Positions 52,678 through 60,518 of a DNA stretch of 64,000 bases are shown here, piece by piece (the stretch's first letter is position 1; each line of letters opens with the position of its first letter). This DNA comes from Shewanella electrica (GTDB lineage Bacteria; Pseudomonadota; Gammaproteobacteria; Enterobacterales; Shewanellaceae): NCBI RefSeq assembly GCF_022321485.1, contig NZ_JAKOGG010000005.1:1-64000 (forward strand), written 5' to 3'. The position numbers and the translations under genes are program-made. Under the pieces are notes generated by a model that saw nothing but the letters and a program-made list of their open reading frames with translations, did not search any database and had not been told where the DNA came from.

Positions 52678-53601
52678 TTAACTGGCCTTGCCCCAATGGC
52701 GACGCGGATTGAAATCCGTCGCCGCTTTTAGTGCCTCATAGGCTTGTTTAGCTTGCTGGCTAGTTGCTGGCGGTAACACCACATGCAGCTCAACATAAAA
52801 ATCCCCCGGCTGTTTGGCAGGCAAGCCTTTACCCACAAGCCGTAAACGACGGCCATTGGCAGAATTTGCTGGAATTTTAAGGTCAATATTGCCGTTAGGC
52901 AGCGGCACGCTCACACTGGCACCCAATGCGGCCTCCCACGGTGCCACTGGCAGCGTTAAGTAAACGTCTTTGCCTTCTACGCGATACATAGCATGAGGTT
53001 TAAACGCGACTTCCAACAACAAATCGCCCGCTTTACCACTGCCTAGCCCAGCAGCGCCCTGCCCGGCCAAACGGATGTACTGACCAGCGACCACGCCTTT
53101 GGGAATACGCACATTGAGGGTTTTGGGCTGGCCTTGACCGTCGTTCAACGTCAAGGTGCGAGTGGCACCGTGATAACTGTCGGCCAGATCAATTTGGATT
53201 TTGGCGCGCACATGGTCGCCATGCAGATCAAACGATTCAAAGCCTCGGCGACCGCCACGGTTGCCTCCAAAACCCTGCCCGCCGAAAAACGAGCTAAAAA
53301 TATCTTCAAACTGGTGCATATCTGGCGCAGCTTGTTCATATTGCTGCCCAGCAAAACCATTGGAATGCGCCTGCCGCGCCGTTTGCCAATCAGCACCATA
53401 TAGATCATACGCCTGCCGTTTTTTGGGATCGCGCAGCACGTCGTATGCTTCACCCAACTCTTTGAAGCGGGTTTCTGCATCGGCTGCTTTGTTAACATCA
53501 GGATGGTATTTACGTGCTAAACGTTTGTAGGCTTTTTTGATCTCTTGCTCGGTTGCGTCGCGAGCAACGCCCATGATTTGGTAATAATCTTTGAACGCCA
53601 T
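52678..53601 (-). CDS. cbpA: Curved DNA-binding protein / J-domain co-chaperone CbpA
   Basis: 307 aa from MAFKDYYQIMGV (53601). The N-terminal J domain has YHPDVNK (HPD motif), then a Gly/Phe-rich linker (FFGGQGFGGNRGG), and two C-terminal substrate-binding domains (GDHVRAKIQIDLADSYHG ... LPNGNIDLKIPANSANGRRLRLVGKGLP), with no zinc finger, as in CbpA. It stimulates DnaK and binds DNA. No cbpM follows; instead an M48 protease gene does. A sigma-32 promoter lies upstream. Confidence 0.93.
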   Translation of the reverse strand: MAFKDYYQIMGVARDATEQEIKKAYKRLARKYHPDVNKAADAETRFKELGEAYDVLRDPKKRQAYDLYGADWQTARQAHSNGFAGQQYEQAAPDMHQFEDIFSSFFGGQGFGGNRGGRRGFESFDLHGDHVRAKIQIDLADSYHGATRTLTLNDGQGQPKTLNVRIPKGVVAGQYIRLAGQGAAGLGSGKAGDLLLEVAFKPHAMYRVEGKDVYLTLPVAPWEAALGASVSVPLPNGNIDLKIPANSANGRRLRLVGKGLPAKQPGDFYVELHVVLPPATSQQAKQAYEALKAATDFNPRRHWGKAS

Positions 53602-53678
53602 AATGCTCAATGCCTCGTTGAAACTAACCTCTTATCTCAACTTCAGTCGTCTAGACAGAACGGCTGTAAGCACTATTT

Positions 53679-53706
53679 ATATGGGTATGCTTGACGCAGT
53701 TTCAAG
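53679..53706 (-). promoter_or_regulatory. Sigma-32 heat-shock promoter of cbpA-M48 operon
   Basis: Minus strand: -35 CTTGAAA (complement of 53700-53706), 13-bp spacer, -10 ACCCATAT (53679-53686), one mismatch to CCCCATnT. Same spacing as the ibpA promoter. About 78 bases before the cbpA start. Confidence 0.8.
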
Positions 53707-54167
53707 TGGCCGAAAGGCCGCATGGGCAGGAGAATTTTAGCGGGGAGACCTCCGCCCTTGGCATCGTAAGGCCACGGTCCCTCACGGCGACATCAAACGT
53801 TTATGCGCTCAAATAGCGGCCCAATCAACCAACACAATAAACAGCTGACTGCCCACAAACAGGAAACTGGCATGCCAACGATCAACCGCCAAACGTTCGC
53901 GGCAGAATTGGCACAGCAAGGATATTGAGTTCGCGCATCTTGCTGCTTATTGATTATTTTTGAGCGAAATCATTAGCTCATCGAACAGGGTCAGCGGAAT
54001 ATGCGGGGGAAACAGTGCTTGACAAGCAAACAAGAAAATAACATAAATAACAATCTCATATACAAACCAAAACCAGTAGAAACATGGAATATTGAAAAGT
54101 CATAGCGTTATTCCAACGGTGCTTTTCAACGGAAGAAAAATGACTCTTCATTTAAATGAGGTTAATA
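53707..54167. other. Intergenic region before AT-rich gene
   Basis: About 460 bases. A short GGCCGAAAGGCC hairpin near 53710 is GC-rich; the right half becomes AT-rich as the next gene is approached. No gene is supported. Confidence 0.35.
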
Positions 54168-55064
54168 ATGAAATTTTCGAGCTTGTTATTTGGTGCTGTT
54201 TTTTTATTGTGCTTGGCACTGCTTTATCGTTTTTTCTTTGCTGGTGACGTAGCATCTGAAAATTTTAATACATCAAAAAATGATCCAATTAATGTATTAA
54301 CCACAAATATTCCTAACCAAGAGATTAAAACAGATTCGTTAAAAACAACGACAACGAGCAAAGTAGCAGCAAATGAGCAATGCCGAGAACTAAATTGCGT
54401 GTTCCCTGGGGAAACGGTAGAGTCAATAGCAACGTCGTACCTACGTGGTCATCTCGGACTTAAAATTTCTAGCAAAAAAAATCGGTTTTATTACGAAACA
54501 GATAAAGCATATGTTATATCACAAGCTGAACAGGGTGACTGGGACGCTATTGAAATATTACTCAAACGTCTTCATCCGATATCGTTTGAAATGACTCGCG
54601 CCATCGCTTCTAGAGATTCAGAATTAGCTCAAGAGTACGCTGAAGAACTCCAAGTGATGCATGAATTTTATATAGAAGATATTGAGCAAAGAATGCGAGC
54701 ATATCATGAAGTTGCAATGATAGCTGCCGCATACGGGAAAACTTCTGCCTTAATGGATTTAACCTCTTTAGACTGGTCAGGAAAAAAAACGAGCTACGCT
54801 ACTATGCTTGCATCAATATATGATGGCGATGACCATTATAAGGAATATTATGCTGAGGTCAGCAAGGATCTTTCACAAACAGATATTGAAGCCATAGAGA
54901 AAGATGCCAAGTCGCTGCTTTTAGACGTGGAAAATGAAAGGGCCAGACTGGGTGTTTCATCCGAAGAAGTGAGAACAGCTAGCTACGCTTTGATCTATGC
55001 AAAAAATCATAAACAGTGTACCAGTGAAGATAGCGAGCAATCTTTAGAGTGTCTGCTGGATTGA
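54168..55064 (+). CDS. AT-rich, membrane-anchored hypothetical protein
   Basis: 298 aa from ATG 54168, with GAGG six bases upstream. One N-terminal transmembrane segment (about residues 3-24, LLFGAVFLLCLALLYRFFF) suggests a membrane anchor with a periplasmic domain. The domain has paired cysteines (CRELNC) near the start and another pair near the end (CTSED...LECLL), and long helices in between (AQEYAEELQVMHEFYIEDIEQRMRAY). Codon usage is far more AT-rich than that of neighbours, pointing to recent transfer. Not recognised. Confidence 0.75.
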   Translation: MKFSSLLFGAVFLLCLALLYRFFFAGDVASENFNTSKNDPINVLTTNIPNQEIKTDSLKTTTTSKVAANEQCRELNCVFPGETVESIATSYLRGHLGLKISSKKNRFYYETDKAYVISQAEQGDWDAIEILLKRLHPISFEMTRAIASRDSELAQEYAEELQVMHEFYIEDIEQRMRAYHEVAMIAAAYGKTSALMDLTSLDWSGKKTSYATMLASIYDGDDHYKEYYAEVSKDLSQTDIEAIEKDAKSLLLDVENERARLGVSSEEVRTASYALIYAKNHKQCTSEDSEQSLECLLD

Positions 55065-55181
55065 TCCACTTAGTGTATTTGATGCTCATGGTAAGCGCAT
55101 GAATGTTCAACTATTCATCAGATAGATTATTAGCCAGCCTGATGAGTTTTCGAACAACACCATGCGTATGATTTGGACGCA

Positions 55182-55218
55182 ATAAAGCGCTTTGGATGTC
55201 AACCCAAAGCGCTTTTTC
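55182..55218 (+). terminator. Terminator of AT-rich gene
   Basis: 12-bp stem AAAGCGCTTTGG (55184-55195) / CCAAAGCGCTTT (55204-55215), then TT. Confidence 0.85.
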
Positions 55219-55274
55219 TATGTTTCAACCGCCAGTGTAACCCGCTAAGCCCATGAACGATTTACACGAACCGT

Positions 55275-55295
55275 GCTTAGGGCTTAGGGCTTAGG
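55275..55295. repeat. Heptamer tandem repeat over the PHP gene stop
   Basis: Three perfect copies of GCTTAGG; the last supplies the stop codon of the PHP-domain gene on the minus strand. Confidence 0.8.
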
Positions 55296-56892
55296 GTTGC
55301 ACCTCTACATACAGCGGGTTGGAGTAGAACCACAAATCGGCGTAGTTGCGCTCATTTAACAGCTCAAAATAGTTTGCATCTGTGCCATCCACATCGGCCG
55401 AACGTTGCGGCTCACCGTTTGCTGTAACGCCAGTAACGTTGTACGCCAAGTTAGTACCGCGTAGGCGGAAATACTGATGTTTGGCCGCAGTGAAGGTGTA
55501 GCTCATGCTGGCATAACCTTCGCTATCAACCGTCCAATCATCGGCACTAAATGAGCGCACTACATGGGCTGATGCGTTGGTTTGGTTGCTGTATTCACTC
55601 GACCCTGGCTGCGCCAAAGTGCCCACGTCGCCCACAATCAAATCCACATGGTCTACGCCGGGATTGGCGGCATCGTAGATTTCATTATTGACGACCGCTT
55701 CGCGGTTATTGGTATCAGGTGATTTGAAGCGGATAGTAATGGTGACTTGCTCACCCGCTTTAGTGGTTAAGGTTTGCCCCATCGTAATCGCGTTATCGCT
55801 GTTGCCTGCCGCGGTAAAATCAAGCACATCAATCAAATCACCATAAGTGCCCCACATGTTGCCGGTATGCATGGCATCCAGCAGTTTTTGGGCAGAGATA
55901 GGTTTGTCTTGCTCGGTCACACCCTCAACCCAAGTAAAGGTTTTGGCGTATTCACCCGGATAATAACCACTGGCATTACTATCACGTGTTTTAAAGTGGT
56001 GATCCGAGTTGGCTACGTTCCAAATTTTACGGCCTTCACCGAGCAATGCATCCCACCAGCCGCCGACTTGTGCAACCGCTGGGTCAACACCGCCATACAC
56101 GCCATCAAAGCTGCTGCCAGCATAATCGCCACGATGACCGTTAAATTGGTTACCGACCATTCCCTCAATCAAGAAAAACACATCGGGTGCAGCGTTATTT
56201 AGATCGCGAATATCTTCGATGGTGTAACTGCTGCCATAACGGCGCGGGTGATTCAGCATGCCAAAGCTTGAATGAGGAAAATTCTGCTCCAGCCACGCCA
56301 GCGCTGCCACACCATCTTGGTGAGTCTGATTCTGACGCAGCACGCCCGCCGTTTCCCAGCGGCTCACGTCTGCGGCATCGAAATCCGACAGCTCATTTTT
56401 GTTGCTAAAGCGATACTCAAACTCTTTCACCGCCGCCAAGCCTTGCGCTTGAGTGGCCTCGTCCCACACTATGCCGATGCCGTAATGTTCGTGGGTCGGC
56501 ATATCCCATTCGAAACTGGAGAAAATCAGCTTGTTCGCGTATTGCTCTGCACGCAGCGCCGCCACCGCTGGCAACTCATAACGGGTCAGCGCTTCGTTAT
56601 ACAGCAGGCCACCAACATCGTTATCGTCGTTGTCCTGGCTGTTATTGCGCATATGGTTTGAAATGCTGACATAGTCCAAGCCAAATGAATTAAATGCCTT
56701 GTCCAACACGTCAGAAAGCGGCGAACGCGCATCTTGCGACACCGCCGTATGCACGTGAATATCACCTTTCAACCAAACGCCCGACGACGCATTAGTCTGC
56801 TCGTCATCTTGCTTATTATCGGAGTTACAACCAACTAACAGCGAACCAACAATCGCCAGCGCCACCAGCGATACACCTGTTTTAAATTTCAT
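55291..56892 (-). CDS. PHP-domain lipoprotein
   Basis: 533 aa from MKFKTG (56892). Lipoprotein signal with lipobox SLLVGC. The PHP metallophosphoesterase fold is shown by LKGDIHVHTAVSQDARSPLSD, DYVSISNHM, MLNHPRRY and ANSDHHFK, which provide the metal-binding histidines and aspartates. A C-terminal beta-rich region of about 190 residues (after residue 350) probably folds as an immunoglobulin-like or carbohydrate-binding domain. Extracytoplasmic phosphoesterase; substrate unknown. The gene is single. Confidence 0.8.
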   Translation of the reverse strand: MKFKTGVSLVALAIVGSLLVGCNSDNKQDDEQTNASSGVWLKGDIHVHTAVSQDARSPLSDVLDKAFNSFGLDYVSISNHMRNNSQDNDDNDVGGLLYNEALTRYELPAVAALRAEQYANKLIFSSFEWDMPTHEHYGIGIVWDEATQAQGLAAVKEFEYRFSNKNELSDFDAADVSRWETAGVLRQNQTHQDGVAALAWLEQNFPHSSFGMLNHPRRYGSSYTIEDIRDLNNAAPDVFFLIEGMVGNQFNGHRGDYAGSSFDGVYGGVDPAVAQVGGWWDALLGEGRKIWNVANSDHHFKTRDSNASGYYPGEYAKTFTWVEGVTEQDKPISAQKLLDAMHTGNMWGTYGDLIDVLDFTAAGNSDNAITMGQTLTTKAGEQVTITIRFKSPDTNNREAVVNNEIYDAANPGVDHVDLIVGDVGTLAQPGSSEYSNQTNASAHVVRSFSADDWTVDSEGYASMSYTFTAAKHQYFRLRGTNLAYNVTGVTANGEPQRSADVDGTDANYFELLNERNYADLWFYSNPLYVEVQP

Positions 56893-57163
56893 AGATATCC
56901 ATAACAACGGTAATTGACCGCCGCCATGCTAATCTTTAAAAATTTCAGTAGTTTTAAACATTTATAACAGCTAGATGAACAGTGCTCTGACTAGATCAGC
57001 AATGCAGCAGCAAGATATCTGCTCGTGGCACGGCATCACGATGACTTGTTTGCAGAAGAAAAAACTCATAGAGGATTACTCATAAACTCGACGCCGCGTT
57101 CATCGAAAAACACACCGAACGCCAATCGGCGGCGATCCTCGACTAAGCCCGACATTTGCGCTA
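56893..57163. other. Intergenic region upstream of PHP gene
   Basis: About 270 bases; should hold the leftward PHP gene promoter. Nothing specific identified. Confidence 0.3.
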
Positions 57164-57217
57164 AATGTTATTCAGCCTTAAACAAAAAGCCCTCTCGCTA
57201 TTATTGCTAGAGGGCTT
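57164..57217 (-). terminator. Terminator with 30-bp direct repeat, copy 1
   Basis: Includes AATGTTATTCAGCCTTAAAC plus AAAAAGCCCT (57164-57193), repeated almost exactly at 58593-58622. The stem AAGCCCTCT / AGAGGGCTT lies at 57188-57216; on the minus strand it is followed by TTTTTG, making a terminator for the alpha/beta hydrolase gene. Confidence 0.75.
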
Positions 57218-57306
57218 CAGCAATTCCATTTTCAATCATGTGCACGATAGCTTTGTATGGCTAATCAGCTAACGTCGCGAATTGTTCTATATAAAAACGC
57301 GACAAT

Positions 57307-58164
57307 TTATTGTTGCGTTACAACGCTCACAAAATGATGATAAGCCGCTACCGCCTTGGCATCTGCTAACATTTCACCATGATCAGCGTGTTCCGCCAGC
57401 ACAAATTGCTTATCGGTGGACTGACTGTCTTCATATAACGCTTTGGCAAGCTGAGGCGGAACCATTTCATCCTCACCGCCAGCGATAATTAGTAGCGGGC
57501 CGTGATAATAGTTTTTTACCACGTCAGTATTATCTAATGCGCCGATATCCGGTGAAACCTTGACAGTCACAAACGGCCAGAACGCATACCACGGCAAACG
57601 AGCATCCACCCAATCGGTCGCATTTGTGGCTACGCCCTGTAAGATCAGTCCATCAATGCTCATGTCTTTAATGGCTTGGGTTGCGACAAAAGAACCGAGC
57701 GAGTATCCATGAACTAACAGATGTTTTGGGTGAATCTCTTGTTTTACGTAAACAATTTGCTGTTTGGCATCAGCCAACAAACTAGCGACATCGGCCTTGC
57801 CATCACTGGCACCTAAACCTCGCCGATCAAAGATCACCATATCTTGCTGATATTCCGCCAATGACAACATGGCATCAATACCGCCTTGCGCCAGTTTCAT
57901 GCCATTGCCCGCAATGTAATAGATCAGATCATCTGATGTTTTATTATCGAAATACAGACCAACTAACGTTGCCTGCCCATCACTACTGGCTAAGGTTAGT
58001 TTTTTGATTTGATAATTGGGGAATTGTGTTTGCCACTCAGCAATCATGGCATCACTTACTGCAATGGGGGTTTCATCTTGCGCGATAATGTTATCGGTCA
58101 CTGCAGCGGTACAACCAGAAAGAACCACTAACGAAATGCCGATAAGGCCTAACTTCTTAAACAT
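57307..58164 (-). CDS. Alpha/beta-hydrolase lipoprotein
   Basis: 285 aa. Lipoprotein signal peptide with lipobox VVLSGC (cysteine about residue 18). The fold has the oxyanion region FDRRGLGAS, the nucleophile elbow GYSLGS (serine near 157), the acid in GGEDEMVPP and the histidine in HADHGEM, so a complete catalytic triad. Envelope-anchored esterase/lipase or peptidase-like; substrate unknown. It lies between two near-identical 30-bp repeats. Single gene. Confidence 0.85.
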   Translation of the reverse strand: MFKKLGLIGISLVVLSGCTAAVTDNIIAQDETPIAVSDAMIAEWQTQFPNYQIKKLTLASSDGQATLVGLYFDNKTSDDLIYYIAGNGMKLAQGGIDAMLSLAEYQQDMVIFDRRGLGASDGKADVASLLADAKQQIVYVKQEIHPKHLLVHGYSLGSFVATQAIKDMSIDGLILQGVATNATDWVDARLPWYAFWPFVTVKVSPDIGALDNTDVVKNYYHGPLLIIAGGEDEMVPPQLAKALYEDSQSTDKQFVLAEHADHGEMLADAKAVAAYHHFVSVVTQQ

Positions 58165-58592
58165 ATGACATCCTTGTTTATACGATTTGTTATTTTAAGC
58201 CATAAGCTTTAGTGACTAATTAGCAAACTCAATAACTCGCTATCAATCATTTACTTGTAAGCAAGCATGTAGACCACGGAACAGATAACATGTTCATTAA
58301 GAAGCAGGTTTTTCTAAACACGCTGCACTTACCGAGTGAACTCCAACCCGATGTAATTAAAACCTGCATAGAACCGGCGACGGCAAGTTACTGGCACTTC
58401 GCACAGAGCAACTTATTGTGGTTATTCACCTGCTGTAGGGACAAGAAGCAAGCGCCTAGTACACAGCTATTTAGTGACATTTAAGCTCGAGGCTAGCCAC
58501 TGCCCCGTATGTACTGGGAATTTAGGTGAATCATCACTTATGATACCGAGCTGAAATCAGTGATGACCCGCTACTAAGCGACATTAAGGCTG
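58165..58592. other. Intergenic region between dGTPase and hydrolase
   Basis: About 430 bases. No gene is convincing; one short plus-strand frame (58290-58484) lacks a ribosome site and family signs. Confidence 0.3.
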
Positions 58593-58648
58593 AATGTCAT
58601 TCAGCCTTAAACAAAAAGCCCTATTACCTTTGGTAGAGGGCTTTTTGG
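58593..58648 (-). terminator. Terminator with 30-bp direct repeat, copy 2
   Basis: AATGTCATTCAGCCTTAAAC plus AAAAAGCCCT (58593-58622) differs by one base from 57164-57193. The hairpin AAAAAGCCCT / AGGGCTTTTT ends the leftward dGTPase gene. Confidence 0.75.
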
Positions 58649-58674
58649 CAACCACACATCAAGTTTATGTTACA

Positions 58675-60000
58675 TTAAAGCCTGTCAAATATTGAACCAA
58701 TGCTAGGTGTAAACAGTTTGTGATACAGCTTTGTTGCGTAGTTATCAGTCATCCCTGCAATATAGTCGCATAAAACCCTTTCTTTATTTTCAGCAATTTC
58801 ATACTGATGAAGAGTACTAGACGGCAGTAGTCTATTAGGGTTTTCTTTGAGTACTTCAAACAGTTTAAGCACAATCTGTTGCCCTTTGTATTCTAAAACT
58901 TGAACCTCTGGAGTTTTAATCACTCTTTTCATTACAAATTTTTTTAAAATTTTTAGAATTGCTTTGCTGTCACCAGGCAATATCGCCTGATACCTGAGCA
59001 ATGGGGTTTCAAAATCAGTATTTTCGGCTATCGAAACTGACGATATGAAATGACCAATTAATTTGCTTATTGCATGTTTTCTTTTTTTATTTGAATCTGA
59101 AAATAGATTTTTAGTGTAAAAATCAATATCTTTAACTATGTCATTAGATGAGTATTCCATTATTTTTTCTACAACATCACAGCGCCACATATTTTCGTTT
59201 ATTAGTCTGAGTGCTATACCATCTTCAAAATCATGCACACCATATGAGATGTCATCTGCTAATTCCATGATGCTTGTATCAAATGATTTAAACTTTGTTT
59301 CCGCATGTAAATTCTCACCATAACTCAGTGATTTGAATAACTCTTTATCACTCCTTGGTATTTCATGAAGTATCCAATCCAACTCGTCTACCTCATCATC
59401 TAGTATGCATTTTGGTGGATGCCAATTATCGAGATTAATTGACGATATGGGTGTACTTATTGGTTTGTAATTTTGTGATTGACTATATGGTACAGGATAT
59501 TTAATCAAACCAAGTAATGTTCTTCGAGTAAGATCCATTCCGTGTTCAGGAGAATACTCAGATAGTTTAGTAACAATTCGAAGCGTTTGACCATTACCCT
59601 CAAAACCACCATATTTAAGCATTGAAAAATTTAAAGCAACCTCACCACCATGACCAAAAGGTGGGTGACCTAAATCATGTGAAAGACCAATCGCCTCTAT
59701 CAAACTAAGTGAGGGTAACCACAAGGTATAGTCTTGATTCCCACTATATTTCTCACTTAAATATTCACTAATACCTGAACCAATTTGCGCGACTTCTAAT
59801 GAATGAGTTAAACGAGTTCGATAAAAATCATTTTCACCAATACCTAAAATTTGAGTTTTAGATTGTAATCGTCGAAAAGCTGATGAATGAATTACTCTTG
59901 CTCTATCTCTTTGAAACTGTGAATCAGCCGTATCTGAATTAAATCTTTTCCGAGGATATTTTTCATCACTATTTCTTTTTCTTTCTGTCCAATAATCCAT
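58675..60000 (-). CDS. Deoxyguanosine triphosphate triphosphohydrolase (dGTPase), likely anti-phage
   Basis: 441-aa HD-superfamily enzyme that removes triphosphate from dGTP. RVIHSSAFRRLQSKTQIL is the family start, TRLTHSLEVAQIG gives the first histidine, LSHDLGHPPFGHGGEVAL is the HD dyad, and MELADDISYGVHDFEDG supplies the last aspartate. It belongs to the type found outside the E. coli Dgt clade; relatives including one from Shewanella deplete dGTP on phage infection (Tal et al., dNTP depletion study). The gene is clearly AT-rich against its neighbours, is flanked by repeats, and has AGGAGG six bases before its ATG, so it is probably acquired. Confidence 0.88.
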   Translation of the reverse strand: MDYWTERKRNSDEKYPRKRFNSDTADSQFQRDRARVIHSSAFRRLQSKTQILGIGENDFYRTRLTHSLEVAQIGSGISEYLSEKYSGNQDYTLWLPSLSLIEAIGLSHDLGHPPFGHGGEVALNFSMLKYGGFEGNGQTLRIVTKLSEYSPEHGMDLTRRTLLGLIKYPVPYSQSQNYKPISTPISSINLDNWHPPKCILDDEVDELDWILHEIPRSDKELFKSLSYGENLHAETKFKSFDTSIMELADDISYGVHDFEDGIALRLINENMWRCDVVEKIMEYSSNDIVKDIDFYTKNLFSDSNKKRKHAISKLIGHFISSVSIAENTDFETPLLRYQAILPGDSKAILKILKKFVMKRVIKTPEVQVLEYKGQQIVLKLFEVLKENPNRLLPSSTLHQYEIAENKERVLCDYIAGMTDNYATKLYHKLFTPSIGSIFDRL

Positions 60001-60220
60001 ATATCCTCCTTTAATATAAAATTATATTAAACGACATAGTGCCGTAATTTCACGCCGTATAATGCTGTCACCCTTACCAAATACGGTTCAATTTATTCCG
60101 ATATATCACTGAACACAATAGAAAATCAGAAAATTTTGCTGCATATCTAACAACAAACAGTTAAACGTTTCTAAAGTTACAAACAACTCATAGCTGGCAG
60201 GATAACACCGAGAATACCCA
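60001..60220. other. Upstream region of dGTPase gene
   Basis: AT-rich promoter region of the dGTPase gene; no motif fixed. Confidence 0.3.
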
Positions 60221-60310
60221 GCACAGACAGGCTTGTGGCCGTCGCCAGCATGGATGCTGGCGTCGAGCTTACATGGACGTATTCACAGCGTGCCACAAGC
60301 ATGTCTGTGC
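60221..60310. repeat. REP-like palindromic element
   Basis: Arms GCACAGACAGGCTTGTGGC (60221-60239) and GCCACAAGCATGTCTGTGC (60292-60310) are inverted with one mismatch in 19; inside is a perfect hairpin CGCCAGCA-TGGA-TGCTGGCG (60243-60262), and the core CTTACATGGACGTATTCACA resembles a repeat dispersed in Shewanella genomes. Confidence 0.75.
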
Positions 60311-60432
60311 ATTGCCCACCGCAGGTGATTAAGCACTCCACACTAAACAAACCACGCCGTAGCCAATTGGCAATAAACAAATCCACCAGCAACACCAACG
60401 AACCTAATCTGAAATTGCCAAATTTCAGGCAT

Positions 60433-60462
60433 AAAAAAACACTCGCCGAAGCGAGTGTTTTT
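60433..60462 (-). terminator. Terminator of second M3 peptidase gene
   Basis: AAACACTCGC / GCGAGTGTTT stem with loop CGAA, T-rich on the minus strand. Confidence 0.85.
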
Positions 60463-60518
60463 AAAACCAAAAGCGTAATGAACTAACGCAAATTAGTTCA
60501 CGCTCTTTTCTCTAAGGC

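Noticed and set aside
58290-58484. Plus-strand frame of 64 codons
   Set aside because: No ribosome site or recognisable motif; likely chance.
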